A DNA stretch of 10,064 bases from Paraglomus occultum (Eukaryota > Glomeromycota > Glomeromycetes > Paraglomerales > Paraglomeraceae), in the NCBI GenBank assembly GCA_910592205.1, contig CAJVPJ010001399.1, positions 1-10,064 of the forward strand. Reading direction: 5' to 3'. This document shows positions 1-8,249 of this stretch, piece after piece. Position numbers and translations under genes: made by a program. The first letter of the stretch is position 1. Each line of letters begins with the position of its first letter. The notes under the pieces are model-generated. The model was not told where the DNA came from and ran no database searches. It worked only from the letters and a program-made list of their open reading frames with translations.

Positions 1-75
1 ACATGTAAAATGTTAGTCTAACATCAATCGCGAGAAAGACGTAGTCCTAAATTTGACATTACCCTTAAAACGTTT
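1..75 (+). repeat. Left arm of a perfect 75-bp inverted repeat
   Basis: Bases 1-75 are the exact reverse complement of 1956-2030. The match ends sharply inside: base 76 (g) faces the complement of base 1955 (a), and base 77 also differs. The outer edge lies at the window boundary, so the arm may extend further left. It covers the putative 3' splice region and the first codons of the RecQ-like exon. Confidence 0.97.
9..23. repeat. 15-bp palindrome inside the inverted repeat
   Basis: ATGTTAGTCTAACAT has two 7-nt arms around a single T. Its copy in DET1 intron 4 is at 2008-2022. Because of the symmetry, both strands carry CTAAC (a branch-site-like motif) and GTTAG (a 3'-splice-site-like motif), so it can offer splicing signals in either orientation. 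Confidence 0.9.
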
Positions 76-358
76 GCTGAATGAATTTGAGGCAATGACG
101 TCATTTTGTGAGGATAAGTCCGTTTGTAGAAGGGTTCGAGTGTTGGAATATTTTGGAGAAAATTTATCATCTGACCAATGTGATAAGACGTGTGACAATT
201 GTCGGAGAAAGTCATATAGCGAATCAAATATTCGTCAACAGAAAAATAAACCAAAAATCAAGCCATATAGACTGAAAGGCATCGAACATTATAGAAACGA
301 ATGGACAATGGACATAATGAGATCAGCTTGGCTCCGCAAGGGAGCACTGAAAGCTTAG
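17..358 (+). CDS. RecQ/BLM/Sgs1-like helicase, 3'-terminal exon (zinc-binding module)
   Basis: This is the C-terminal part of a RecQ-family DNA helicase, an ATP-driven 3'-5' DNA unwinder acting in recombination and replication repair. Seen in the sequence: MTSFCED, then VCRR, then LEYFGE, then QCDKTCDNC. These give four Cys spaced C-x17-C-x3-C-x2-C, matching the RecQ zinc ligands; the tight spacing resembles fungal Sgs1 more than human BLM. A later WTMDIM resembles the start of the winged-helix RQC region. The protein stops at 356-358, so most of RQC and any HRDC domain are absent. A poly(A) signal follows 22 nt later. The helicase core must lie left of the window. The reading frame is open back to base 17, directly after a TAG that could be a 3' splice site; later AGs at 36-37 and 43-44 are alternatives. 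Bases 1-75 are an inverted copy of DET1 sequence, so the exon start is uncertain. It could be a short RecQ or a truncated copy. Confidence 0.72.
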   Translation, partial: SNINREKDVVLNLTLPLKRLLNEFEAMTSFCEDKSVCRRVRVLEYFGENLSSDQCDKTCDNCRRKSYSESNIRQQKNKPKIKPYRLKGIEHYRNEWTMDIMRSAWLRKGALKA

Positions 359-379
359 ATAAACGCTAAAGTTTACGTA

Positions 380-385
380 AATAAA
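380..385 (+). terminator. Poly(A) signal for the RecQ-like gene
   Basis: AATAAA begins 22 nt after the TAG stop, within a short run of repeated AATA. This supports 356-358 being a true gene end and not a random stop in an intron. Confidence 0.5.
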
Positions 386-1021
386 TAATATGTCTTTCAG
401 GGAATGTAATTCTCATACACAAGTCATGAATTAATCTGGTGGTGGTAGTCTTCAACTCCAAACATATGACGATGATTGGTCTGCCGAAAAGGCAATTCTC
501 CGTTAATCCTTCGTCTCACTAATCTTCATAAATCCTTAGAAAGCCGCTTGAGCCTATAATAGATTTAATTTTAGAAAAACAACCAGCGTTACGTTAAGTG
601 TAAAGACAGATGGAACGTTGTAATTGACGTCAAATGATCGTTGGGGGAATGAAAGCTATTATCTGAACGGTCCCTTCTGGATGTTTTTTTTTTTTCGCGT
701 ACACACGCTTATTTACACTCACGAAATTAAACTGCGCGAGCGTATGATTGAATTTTTTGTTATAATTTCGAATAAATTCTTTCTGAATTGATTACCGGGA
801 ACCAACTTGGATCGTCGCGTTATTCATCATCGTGTAACCGTACACTCGTGTTACAAATATTTCCCGAAATACTCATAAATATCATTTTCGGATTTAACAA
901 CGCTATCGTTATTATTATCCTCTCGTACGTGAACTTTCGAAAATTTTGGATTGAATTTTTGGTCTAGCAAAATACACGCTGCAAACATTTTCAAGTCATT
1001 TGAGACACTTTACATATTGCT
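386..1021. other. Intergenic region upstream of DET1
   Basis: No coding exon was found on either strand. It holds a perfect TGACGTCA palindrome at 625-632 and a T12 tract at 684-695 followed by a small CG-rich patch. These would suit a promoter region for DET1, whose start codon is at 1022, but no clear TATA box was identified close to the start. Confidence 0.5.
625..632. promoter_or_regulatory. CRE/ATF-type palindrome TGACGTCA
   Basis: A perfect 8-bp TGACGTCA lies about 390 bp upstream of the DET1 start codon. This is the known consensus for bZIP (CREB/ATF) proteins. Any use here is inferred from position only. A second copy at 96-103 lies in the RecQ-like coding exon and is probably chance. 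Confidence 0.3.
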
Positions 1022-3598
1022 ATGGAATATCGAGGAATCAGACGCAAAAACATCCTTTTTGCCCTTTTTGACAGAGAAGTGAAGCAGCGAAGAATCGGCC
1101 CTCACAATAGTACAGATAGAGGATTTTATAAATACTGCTATCCGAATCAGTCTATATTTGATGTGTGTTTGCCAGATATTTGGATTCGTCGGTTTACACC
1201 AGATGGCAAGGTGAATAAACTGTTTTCGGTTTTTGTAAATAATTATTTTACACCCCAAAATTTTAACTTGTGCTTGCGTTGAATAGTATTTGATTTGCTT
1301 TACCAAGTGCTTAAAAGGATTCCAACTGTACTATTTTAAGGAAACAATTCTGGAAAAAGAAACGGAAGCCTATAATGAAGTAAATTGTACCAACGCATAT
1401 CCTTACCCTGATATCGTAGCTTGTTAGTCAACACTAACATAATTATGGGTTCCTTGACAATTCTACCACTTTTGAGAAATTTTTTTCCTTAAAATACCAG
1501 AAATTCTTGTCTTTGGACGAGTCGGCCTCTCTGTTCAAAGACTTTTGCTTGGTTACGACTAATGCAAAATATGTTAGTATTGAAATGGTCAATTTATTAA
1601 ATCCTGTATTGCTTATTAACATGCTCTCGCAGATGATATTAGCAACAGCGAATTCAGACAGAGAAAACGAACCCGTTGTTGAGAATCGACCGGGGAAATT
1701 AAAGTATAACTTGAATACCGAAAACTATCATTTTTACGTCATTGAAATTGAAACAGGAGTGGTACTGATAAGCCTTTCAAATTTACTATATATTATTCGC
1801 GTCTGTTACATTTATCTTTTTGATTTTTAACTCTAACAGATAAAAGATAAGATCGTCTACGAGAACGATAGGATTTATGCAAACCATCATAATGGAGTAA
1901 GCATGATGGGAAATCTGTTTGCTGTCCTGTCAGTGCAGTATCAAACAATATACATAAACGTTTTAAGGGTAATGTCAAATTTAGGACTACGTCTTTCTCG
2001 CGATTGATGTTAGACTAACATTTTACATGTTGTCGTCAAGGATGACGGTCGTATTATAAAACTTCGCAATGTTGGCTACTATGCCTTTGAAGATGATGAA
2101 TTAACAATAGCAAAACACGAAAAGATGGAAGAGAAATTTCAGGCTAATCGCAATAATGCTATTAAAAAGGTTTTTGGAAGGCCTTGTGAGAATAACATCG
2201 AGGCTAAAACGAATGAAGACAACGCGCCATGTATACAGTCAACGTCACCATCTGGATTCTATTTATCAGCATGTAACAATAACCGAGACGACCAGGTGGT
2301 TCCAACGATCGAATTAGGTCAAACTCAAAAACAGCAGAGAAATGTAAACAGATCCAGAGGTTTCTTAGTGCCATCAACTGAAGACGCGGTAAGGCCGTTG
2401 CATTTGAACATTATAGCGTATGGTACTATTTATTTCCGTATTTATTATACCTATTACCTACTGACAACCGATACCGCAGACTCCATTAATTGGTGGCATT
2501 AAGCATCGCGTACTTTCATACTTGTATAGGCTGGCATTTAACAAGACTGATAGGTAACAGCGTTCTATTACACAGTTCATGCGTAAATTGAATAAGTAAT
2601 GACTACTAAGTTGAGTTGCTATGCAGAAGTATATGTGTGGAGCATTTTTATCGAACATTCCCTCAATTAGAATTACTTACAATGTGGAGAATGCAATTTA
2701 TTGATGAATCTCACTTTTTAATCAAGTTTGCTTGTCCTGACTGCGTAATTGGGCGAGTAAGTATTAATATATATAGCGACGACGTTGTTCACAGATTGGT
2801 TTATACACTTCTACACTAATCATGTACAGCATTCAGAGACCGTTGGTCACCCTTGCCTATTCGCAGTCTATAATTACCAGACGACAGAAGTGGTAGCCGT
2901 ATATGATAACGCGTCCAAAGAATTTTTAGACATTTTCAAAGACTATTGTGACCATTTACGTTTTGTGGCATTCAATCAACCCTTTCATTATGATGCAAAC
3001 TGCTCAAACAATCTTTATGCAAGAGAATATTGGAATAAATATAAACATAGTTTGAAACAGCGACTTGGAGGGTGGGTCCAACTAGAAAATGAGTAGTTTT
3101 GTGTTATAGTAATATTAATTCGCATTGAAATGTAGGGAGATACCGGCAAGAAGACGTCTTCTCTCAGTGCTACCTTATGGACCTCAGACGTATAGTGAAA
3201 CTCCTTTTTTCGATATATCACTGTTTGCGTACGATGAAAAGTTTCATTTGTCATGTGAGAGGCAAGTTCGTGGCGACTTTTGATTGTTTGTTAATGCTGG
3301 GTACTAACTTTTACAAAGGCCTAGATCAGCTTCCAATGACCTGACGGCCAGGTTCTTTTCGCAGCATACACGTGAACGAAGGTTCACACTGTCTTTCGGC
3401 TCACCTGAAGCCCATGACTTGAAAGCAAGGTGAGTTCGACTTGGGCATCTGTCAGTAAAGCACCTATTAAACTGTGTTTCATTCTCACTTAGACGATGCC
3501 TGAACATCATTGCGCATCCTTCTTATCCATTCATCATATCGATACAATATACATTAATGCGACCATCCGTGGTTAATTTCCATGTTAGAGCATCCTAG
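1022..3598 (+). CDS. DET1: DET1 homologue (De-etiolated 1), 11 exons, 610 aa
   Basis: DET1 is a nuclear WD-like protein of CUL4-DDB1 ubiquitin-ligase complexes (a light-signalling repressor in plants, a partner of COP1 in human cells, abo in flies). Exons by eye: 1022-1210, 1287-1379, 1477-1761, 1840-1968, 2041-2388, 2480-2553, 2627-2756, 2830-3071, 3136-3261, 3319-3429, 3493-3598. All phases agree and sum to 1833 nt. Family landmarks in order: RRFTPDGK (56-63), FFSLKY (about 96), AVLSVQYQTI (217-226), FEDDELT (248-254), KHRVLSYLYRLA in exon 6, MWRMQFIDESHFLIKF (392-407), FAVYNYQTTEVVAVY (427-441), DISLFAYDEKF (523-533), and C-terminal VVNFHVRAS (602-610), aligning with the end of human DET1. 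At 610 residues it is longer than human (about 550), mainly because exon 5 carries a polar insert (about 258-345). Exon 2 and 3 junctions and the exon 3 donor (GTACTG) are the least certain. Intron 9 is GC-AG. Intron 4 is mostly the inverted repeat. Confidence 0.9.
1956..2030 (-). repeat. Right arm of the 75-bp inverted repeat (DET1 exon 4/intron 4)
   Basis: Exact reverse complement of 1-75. It contains the last 13 nt of DET1 exon 4, the intron 4 donor (AGG then GTAATG at 1969) and 62 nt of the 72-nt intron, including the GACTAAC branch-like site. Only the last 10 nt of the intron (2031-2040, ending in AAG) lie outside the repeat. Confidence 0.97.
3262..3318 (+). other. GC-AG intron of DET1 (intron 9)
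   Basis: This 57-nt intron begins with GCAAGT after GAGAG and ends at ACAAAG. A perfect TACTAAC branch site lies at 3302-3308. Splicing here joins SCE to RPRS, restoring the family match ERP followed by RFF, and keeps the frame. Without it the frame stops at once (GDF then TGA). AG before GCAAGT is the known strong context for GC donors. Confidence 0.85.
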
Positions 3599-3650
3599 TC
3601 ACAATATACTCTGGTAGTTTGGTACACCCTGCAGACTTCTTGCCGTTTTA

Positions 3651-3656
3651 AATAAA
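3651..3656 (+). terminator. Poly(A) signal for DET1
   Basis: AATAAA lies 53 nt after the DET1 stop codon. It is the first such signal downstream and at a usual distance. A second AATAAA near 3739 is an alternative. Confidence 0.55.
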
Positions 3657-3994
3657 TCGAAAAAATAATAACGTACTTGCAGAAAAGAAATTTTCATATT
3701 CTATAGTTTTCTATCATTTGTAAGATCGAATGAACAATTAATAAAATTGCGGGGTGAATTATAGACAACACTAACATTATAAGGCTAAACACTTTACTTA
3801 CGTTGTCATAAAATATATTACGGCAGCTGGCTATCAAATTTTATAAATAACGTCCTATTTTCTGATACCTTTACAATTAATCACATTATACAATTTAGCA
3901 TGCTGTCACTCTGAATAGTTTGTAAAACAATTATATTCTAAAGAATTATACGTACATTACTGTAAATTTGGCGCCATTCTAATAATACAACACA
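3657..3994. other. AT-rich spacer between convergent genes
   Basis: No ORF or motif stands out. It lies between the 3' ends of DET1 (+) and the next gene (-). No clear AATAAA for the minus-strand gene was seen in it. Confidence 0.5.
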
Positions 3995-5632
3995 TCAACT
4001 ATGCATTACCGTCGACGAAATGAAAATGCAGGGCCGCTCATCCTCTGGCTTGCATTCAGCATCGCTAATTTGATTTATCCAGTTAGCCCGGGTCATACAT
4101 AGCAAACATTGAAACCTATTAAAGAATACACCTACTATTTCTTTTTGTAATTGTTCTCCCACGAGATTGCTCTTCAACGCTAGTGTTTATTTTCTGCGAA
4201 ACAAGAGGTGCATCCCATTTGTCTAATTCATCGACGGTCATTATTGTAAATGGACTAACATGCAGCGAGAGCGTAGACGTTAATATTGTAATGGAATAAG
4301 ATGTCATACTTGAAGATGAATTGTTGGGAAGAGTGTACCTGTTCTTGGACTTATTTTCCTTCTTCTTTTTCTTCTTCTTATGGCTCAAAGAAGTCGTTCC
4401 ATCCTTCAGCAAGCCCTGGCCTTTGCGTTTGCGTGATTCATCTCTGCTAAAATTTATACGTGCACTTACTTAGCACCAGTGCTGCAAGTAAACGATTCTT
4501 CAACAAGCAATATCAGATTTACTTACGAATTTTCATATTCTTCTTTATTCTGCACCTGCTGAATAAGCTCAGATGGAAGCAATCTAGGAATGACAATATC
4601 ATTGGGTACAAGAAATTCTGTAGTATTTAGATTCCTATCTCCTTGCTCATTAGCTGCTGTAACAGCCACTGAAGCACCAGCAGACTCGGTTGTCTCTTGA
4701 CTTTTACTTCTGTCGATAGCTTTATTCCTAATCTCATCTTCTTCTATCACTTCTTCGGTTATAATGTTGTGTGACTCTTCTGCGATTACTGCTGAAGCAC
4801 CAGTATCATGCGATTCAGTTGTATCTGGAATTTGTATATTGTTGGTAGTCGTATTCCTGATTTCAGTTTCTTGATCTTTCTCAGTCGGAGTGTTATGTGA
4901 TTCAGCAGTCTCTGGATTTCTAATACCATTAACGGTATGGCTTGGGATATATTTCCCATCCGTGTTATCGGAATCATGTGATTGATCGTTCATTGACAAG
5001 TCTACCACCGTTAGCACTTCGTCTACACTCTCGCTATCAACCAAAGTAACCTGATTGTTCAAAGCATCAACATCTGCGCTATCAGAATGGGACTTCGCCA
5101 TTGTTTGCACATCATTTACATTGATCAAGGTATCGACATTATCTGACTCATTTGCTTGAATCGTTGTTGAATCTACAGCATCGTCGACGGCCTTGTTATC
5201 TAAAGCGGTCTCATTGTTCGAACTATCAAAATCATGCGAATTGTCTTCGCGCATAATCACAACAACCACGGGTACGGCTTCAGTATTATTTGAAGTAACC
5301 GGACTGCTCCCCGAATTATCAGCAACATCCGAGTCATGTGATCGATTGATCGTGTTTGAATCCGGTATGTCTTTTACTACCTCGCTATCTAAGGTGACTT
5401 TACTACGGCCTCTCCTTGTTGGAGTAGTGGTAAGTCCTTGCTGTGCTTTTGACCTTTTTACTGGTGTACTTGCTTCTGTTGCTTTATTTGCTCGCGGGCG
5501 CAAACGAGCAGCAATTGGTGCGACATCACTGGATGAATTCGTGGGTGTTGTGGGTGTCTGAGAGTTTGCGAGCGAACGCGTTATCACTCTATTGGCGGGC
5601 GGAGTACGAGGCGTGCGAGGAGTGCGAGGCAT
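3995..5632 (-). CDS. Unrecognised basic, low-complexity nuclear-type protein, 4 exons, 468 aa
   Basis: I do not recognise this protein. Exons on the minus strand: 5632-4527, 4446-4339, 4254-4132, 4064-3995. Introns are 80, 84 and 67 nt, with GTAAGT, GTACAC and GTGTAT donors and CTAAG, ATTAAC and GCTAAC branch-like sites; phases agree and sum to 1407 nt. Seen: a PRTP repeat at the N terminus (residues 2-11), a Ser/Thr-Pro-rich and Arg/Lys-rich head to about 80, then a long acidic stretch with degenerate SHD/ESH motifs every 20-40 residues to about 330, then a basic RKRKG (374-378) and seven Lys in a row (392-398). This looks like a disordered nuclear or nucleolar protein with candidate nuclear localisation signals and many minimal S/T-P sites. 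The start ATG at 5632 is the first of the long frame. The exon 2-4 structure is inferred; exon 3 could instead read on to a TAA at 4119-4121, and the 84-nt intron 2 is free of stops, so it may be retained. Confidence 0.6.
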
Positions 5633-6279
5633 GTCGAAAAGTTGTGATTTGCATAAAATTTTTCACTGCAGGGATCGCCCTCAAATAATTTTATTATTTT
5701 ACAAGTATAATTAATTACTAAAAAGTCATATTAATATTTGATATTTTGACATTCTCAATAAATTGAGTTTCTGGTATTCCTTTTGCCAGACATTTTATGT
5801 AAACATGTTCGGAACGTTTGTATTCGGGTGACATTTAGCCTTAAACGCAAGTTTTGCTCACATACCGCGTCAAACAAGTCGTAACTGATTTTGCAGGCGG
5901 CTCTTTACACTTCCCATTGCTTAAGATACAAACTCTCGCTTAAACTCTATGCTTGAATATTTAATTGAATAAGAATCTTGCATCGATAGTACAACTATTC
6001 GATTTATACTGCAACTACGATGCACATAATAAACCTATTATTAGAACAACGATCCTTAACCAAAGAGTTATGAGTCTTTTACGGAATTCCGTATATACGT
6101 TCACGGTCGCTCCTAGCGAATGAAGTTTGTTTTAAAGCTCGTAGATATTAATTTTGCGCGATATTATAGTAATTATTGGCATTGAATAATTTGTACTATT
6201 AAAGTCATTACAACTCAAACTTTATGTTTACAACAACATTGAAATATATGATATTTTTCGGCCTGTTGTAATGTGCTAG
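5633..6279. other. Upstream region of the minus-strand gene
   Basis: No supported gene. An ATTTGCAT octamer at 5647-5654 lies just upstream of the start codon at 5632, probably in the 5' leader. Otherwise AT-rich with short unrelated ORFs. Confidence 0.45.
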
Positions 6280-6519
6280 TATTTATTGTATACTGACGAG
6301 GATTCAGTTCATTTCCTCGACAGTTATTTCCCGAAAAATGTTTCGACACCACTTTTGTTAAACAAACGCCTAAAAATTTGCCTGCCGGATTTATTCTTAT
6401 TTAAATCAACTACTTATACTGACAAAAATAACTTTGAAATAATTGGATCTTCTGGTTCAATATCTGAGAAGTTATCAAGATTATTAAATGCATTTTATAC
6501 TGTTCAATCTAAATCTTGA
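6280..6519 (+). CDS. Possible orphan exon or gene remnant
   Basis: An open frame runs from base 6280, just after TAG at 6277-6279 (a possible 3' splice site, preceded by GTGC), to a TGA at 6517-6519. It lacks an ATG at its start. The composition looks protein-like (acidic start TDEDSVHFLDSYF, then basic and Ser-rich parts), but I recognise no family. No convincing upstream exon on the plus strand was found between 5700 and 6260. It could be the last exon of a small gene, a decayed gene piece, or chance. Confidence 0.22.
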   Translation, partial: YLLYTDEDSVHFLDSYFPKNVSTPLLLNKRLKICLPDLFLFKSTTYTDKNNFEIIGSSGSISEKLSRLLNAFYTVQSKS

Positions 6520-6575
6520 GATCCTCTTGTTTTTAATACGATTGGATCTTTTAATTCAATGTCTATTGGTCATTG
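6439..6575 (+). repeat. Diverged direct repeat
   Basis: ATTGGATCTTCTGGTTCAAT (from about 6440) is echoed by ATTGGATCTTTTAATTCAAT (from about 6541), about 100 bp apart. Similarity fades beyond some 25 bp. Origin unknown; the first copy lies in the orphan open frame. Confidence 0.35.
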
Positions 6576-6786
6576 AGATAGTTAATACATGATAAAGCAT
6601 CTTAACGCAAACATATTACACATTTCTAAAGCATTCTCATATAGACCAAGCATACGATATTCTGATCCTCCACCAAGTACGTTATCTGTGCTGCTTACGG
6701 TTTAAGGGATACATTAATCATCTTCACGTACCAACTATCATTCATGTCAAGCTCCCTACCCTCCAAAACACTATATCTTGCCATTT

Positions 6787-8114
6787 TTACAAATAACTCT
6801 TTTTAATATTCTTTAATGGTCCTGATTCTCTACGTTCATTCTTTTTCTTCCCTTTATCTTTCATTTTCGATTCTAATTCACTGTCTTCTAATCCTTCTCT
6901 GTCCTCGCAACTCACAAGCGGTAACGGTCTTCTGTCCGCCCAGGCGGATTTACTAAATTTGTATTGAATGTTTGGCTTATTTATCAAAACTTCGAGAGAA
7001 TGGGTACCAAGTTGATTTGTTAATTGACTTTCTACATTATCTTTCTCGTCTTTATCGGTTACCGACACATGCATAATTGGAACTTGGGCTAACAATTTTT
7101 GATAAAATCTCCTAATTAATCTTGATCTTGGAATATGCGGTCGCCCAACATGATATGGTTCTCCATTTCTAACTTTATCTCGCGGCGACCTTGGTACACC
7201 CTCTGTTTCTCTTCTCTCATCCAGACACTTCTTTTCCTTTTCTCCTAACTCTCGCCTATCATCCATCCTCTCTTCTACTTCCGCATCTCTCAAATTTTTC
7301 CCTGCCTTCTCTTCCAATTCGCTAACCACGTCTTGAGGCAAGGGTGGCAACACCTGGTTGGTTATTTTCGAAAAATGTCTCCATCGTAAATTAGCCTCTC
7401 GGCGCGGATGAAGTGGCTTATGTTTTGGAACAGGAAGAACGGGATCAACTGATTTTACTTGTGACGCGAGCAGTGCGCGGAGAGGAGGCGAGATACGAGG
7501 CGGGGCAGTGCGTGGAACACGCGAAATAAGGGGTGCGGGCGCGGCGGACGGAAAGGAGATGAAAGGCTTCGAGCAAAATCGACAACAATAGAGAGAGGAA
7601 GAATTGAGTAGGGATAAGGATGAGACGAGTGACGTAGAACTTTTTTTTTCATTGAGAATTATCCCTACTTTGAGAAGTTCATGTTTTTTCTTGCCTCGTC
7701 TACCATAAGATAATTCTAAAATACGCATCACAGATTTTACGTCGTATACATTTGCTCTTTGCAACTGATGGAACGCCTACAGATTTTTAAATTGATCAAT
7801 AACAGTCACAAATGTTGATTGTAGTAACATCGTTGTGTGGTATAACCTTCCTAGCGTCTGCAAGTTGGTTTTTGATTCGTCGCGCATTTATTTCGTCTTT
7901 GTGTGCTCTAAATCTCTCCTTTGTACGCTCTTTTAGATAGATTCTGCTTGTTGGTAACGAAGAGTGATATTCAATGTTTTCAGCTGATGAACGAATTAGC
8001 ACAACGCAGATAACGACTTCACTCTAACCTTGCATTTGGATCAAAAAATAGAGATGCTTCTTTGAGAATGCGTCTGTAAAGCGACAAGACCTCGAGCCTA
8101 TGAGATGCTTCCAT
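6787..8114 (-). CDS. LYR-motif protein similar to fungal Cup1-like LYR proteins, 3 exons, 390 aa
   Basis: LYR proteins are small mitochondrial factors that bind acyl carrier protein and help assemble respiratory, Fe-S or ribosomal complexes. Exons on the minus strand: 8114-8029, 7943-7847, 7776-6787; introns of 85 and 70 nt; phases agree (1173 nt). The start ATG at 8114 puts LSLYRRILKEA at residues 10-20, with Leu-Tyr-Arg at 12-14. Next come DPNARIYLKERTKERF with the expected downstream Phe (F40), LADARKAFHQLQRAN (56-70) and LSYGRRGKKKHELL (83-96). This order matches long fungal LYR proteins as I remember them. Further family-like blocks are PPLRALLASQ (158-167), LRWRHF and VLPPLP (191-208) and IPRSRLIRRFYQKLLAQVP (276-294). 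Between and after them are charged, poorly conserved stretches. The residue 100-160 region is locally GC-rich and Ser/Pro-rich. An unspotted intron within the long last exon is possible. Exact function unknown. A MITE lies 136 bp upstream. Confidence 0.84.
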
Positions 8115-8249
8115 TTCAAGCAGAAAGGGCTTGTCAAATGTTTGAATTACGAAATTTTCATTAAACCAACGTGACTTCTGTATTACCTTTACCGCCAGTT
8201 AAAATCTTCAATAGAGGTTGTGTTTATCTTTTAAGGTTCGACATAATTA

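Noticed and set aside
24-254. Minus-strand ORF over the RecQ-like exon ending in DET1-like NVLRVMSN
   Set aside because: Antisense shadow; its end is the inverted copy of the DET1 exon 4/intron 4 junction, not coding.
1010-1306. 98-codon minus-strand ORF
   Set aside because: Antisense to DET1 exon 1 and intron 1, which match the DET1 family in the plus direction.
1793-1978. Minus-strand ORF beginning MTLPLKR, identical at its start to the RecQ-like frame
   Set aside because: The identity is only the inverted repeat read backwards; the rest is antisense to DET1 exon 4.
3304-3510. 68-codon minus-strand ORF
   Set aside because: Antisense to DET1 exons 10 and 11.
4470-4481. A 12-nt micro-exon in the minus-strand basic protein, flanked by TTGCAG and GTAAGT
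   Set aside because: The intron after it would be only 23 nt, too short to splice. Its TGCTAAG is better read as the branch site of a single 80-nt intron (4447-4526).
5193-5561. Plus-strand ORFs at 5193-5561 and 5443-5688
   Set aside because: They lie antisense to the long first exon of the minus-strand basic protein and resemble no family.
7455-7652. 65-codon Pro/Ser/Arg-rich minus-strand ORF
   Set aside because: Alternate frame within the LYR gene's last exon, favoured by its GC-rich patch.
7796-8002. 68-codon minus-strand ORF read as an independent small gene
   Set aside because: It includes LYR exon 2 (RIYLKER to ADARK) but its two ends are intron sequence; the spliced model explains it better.
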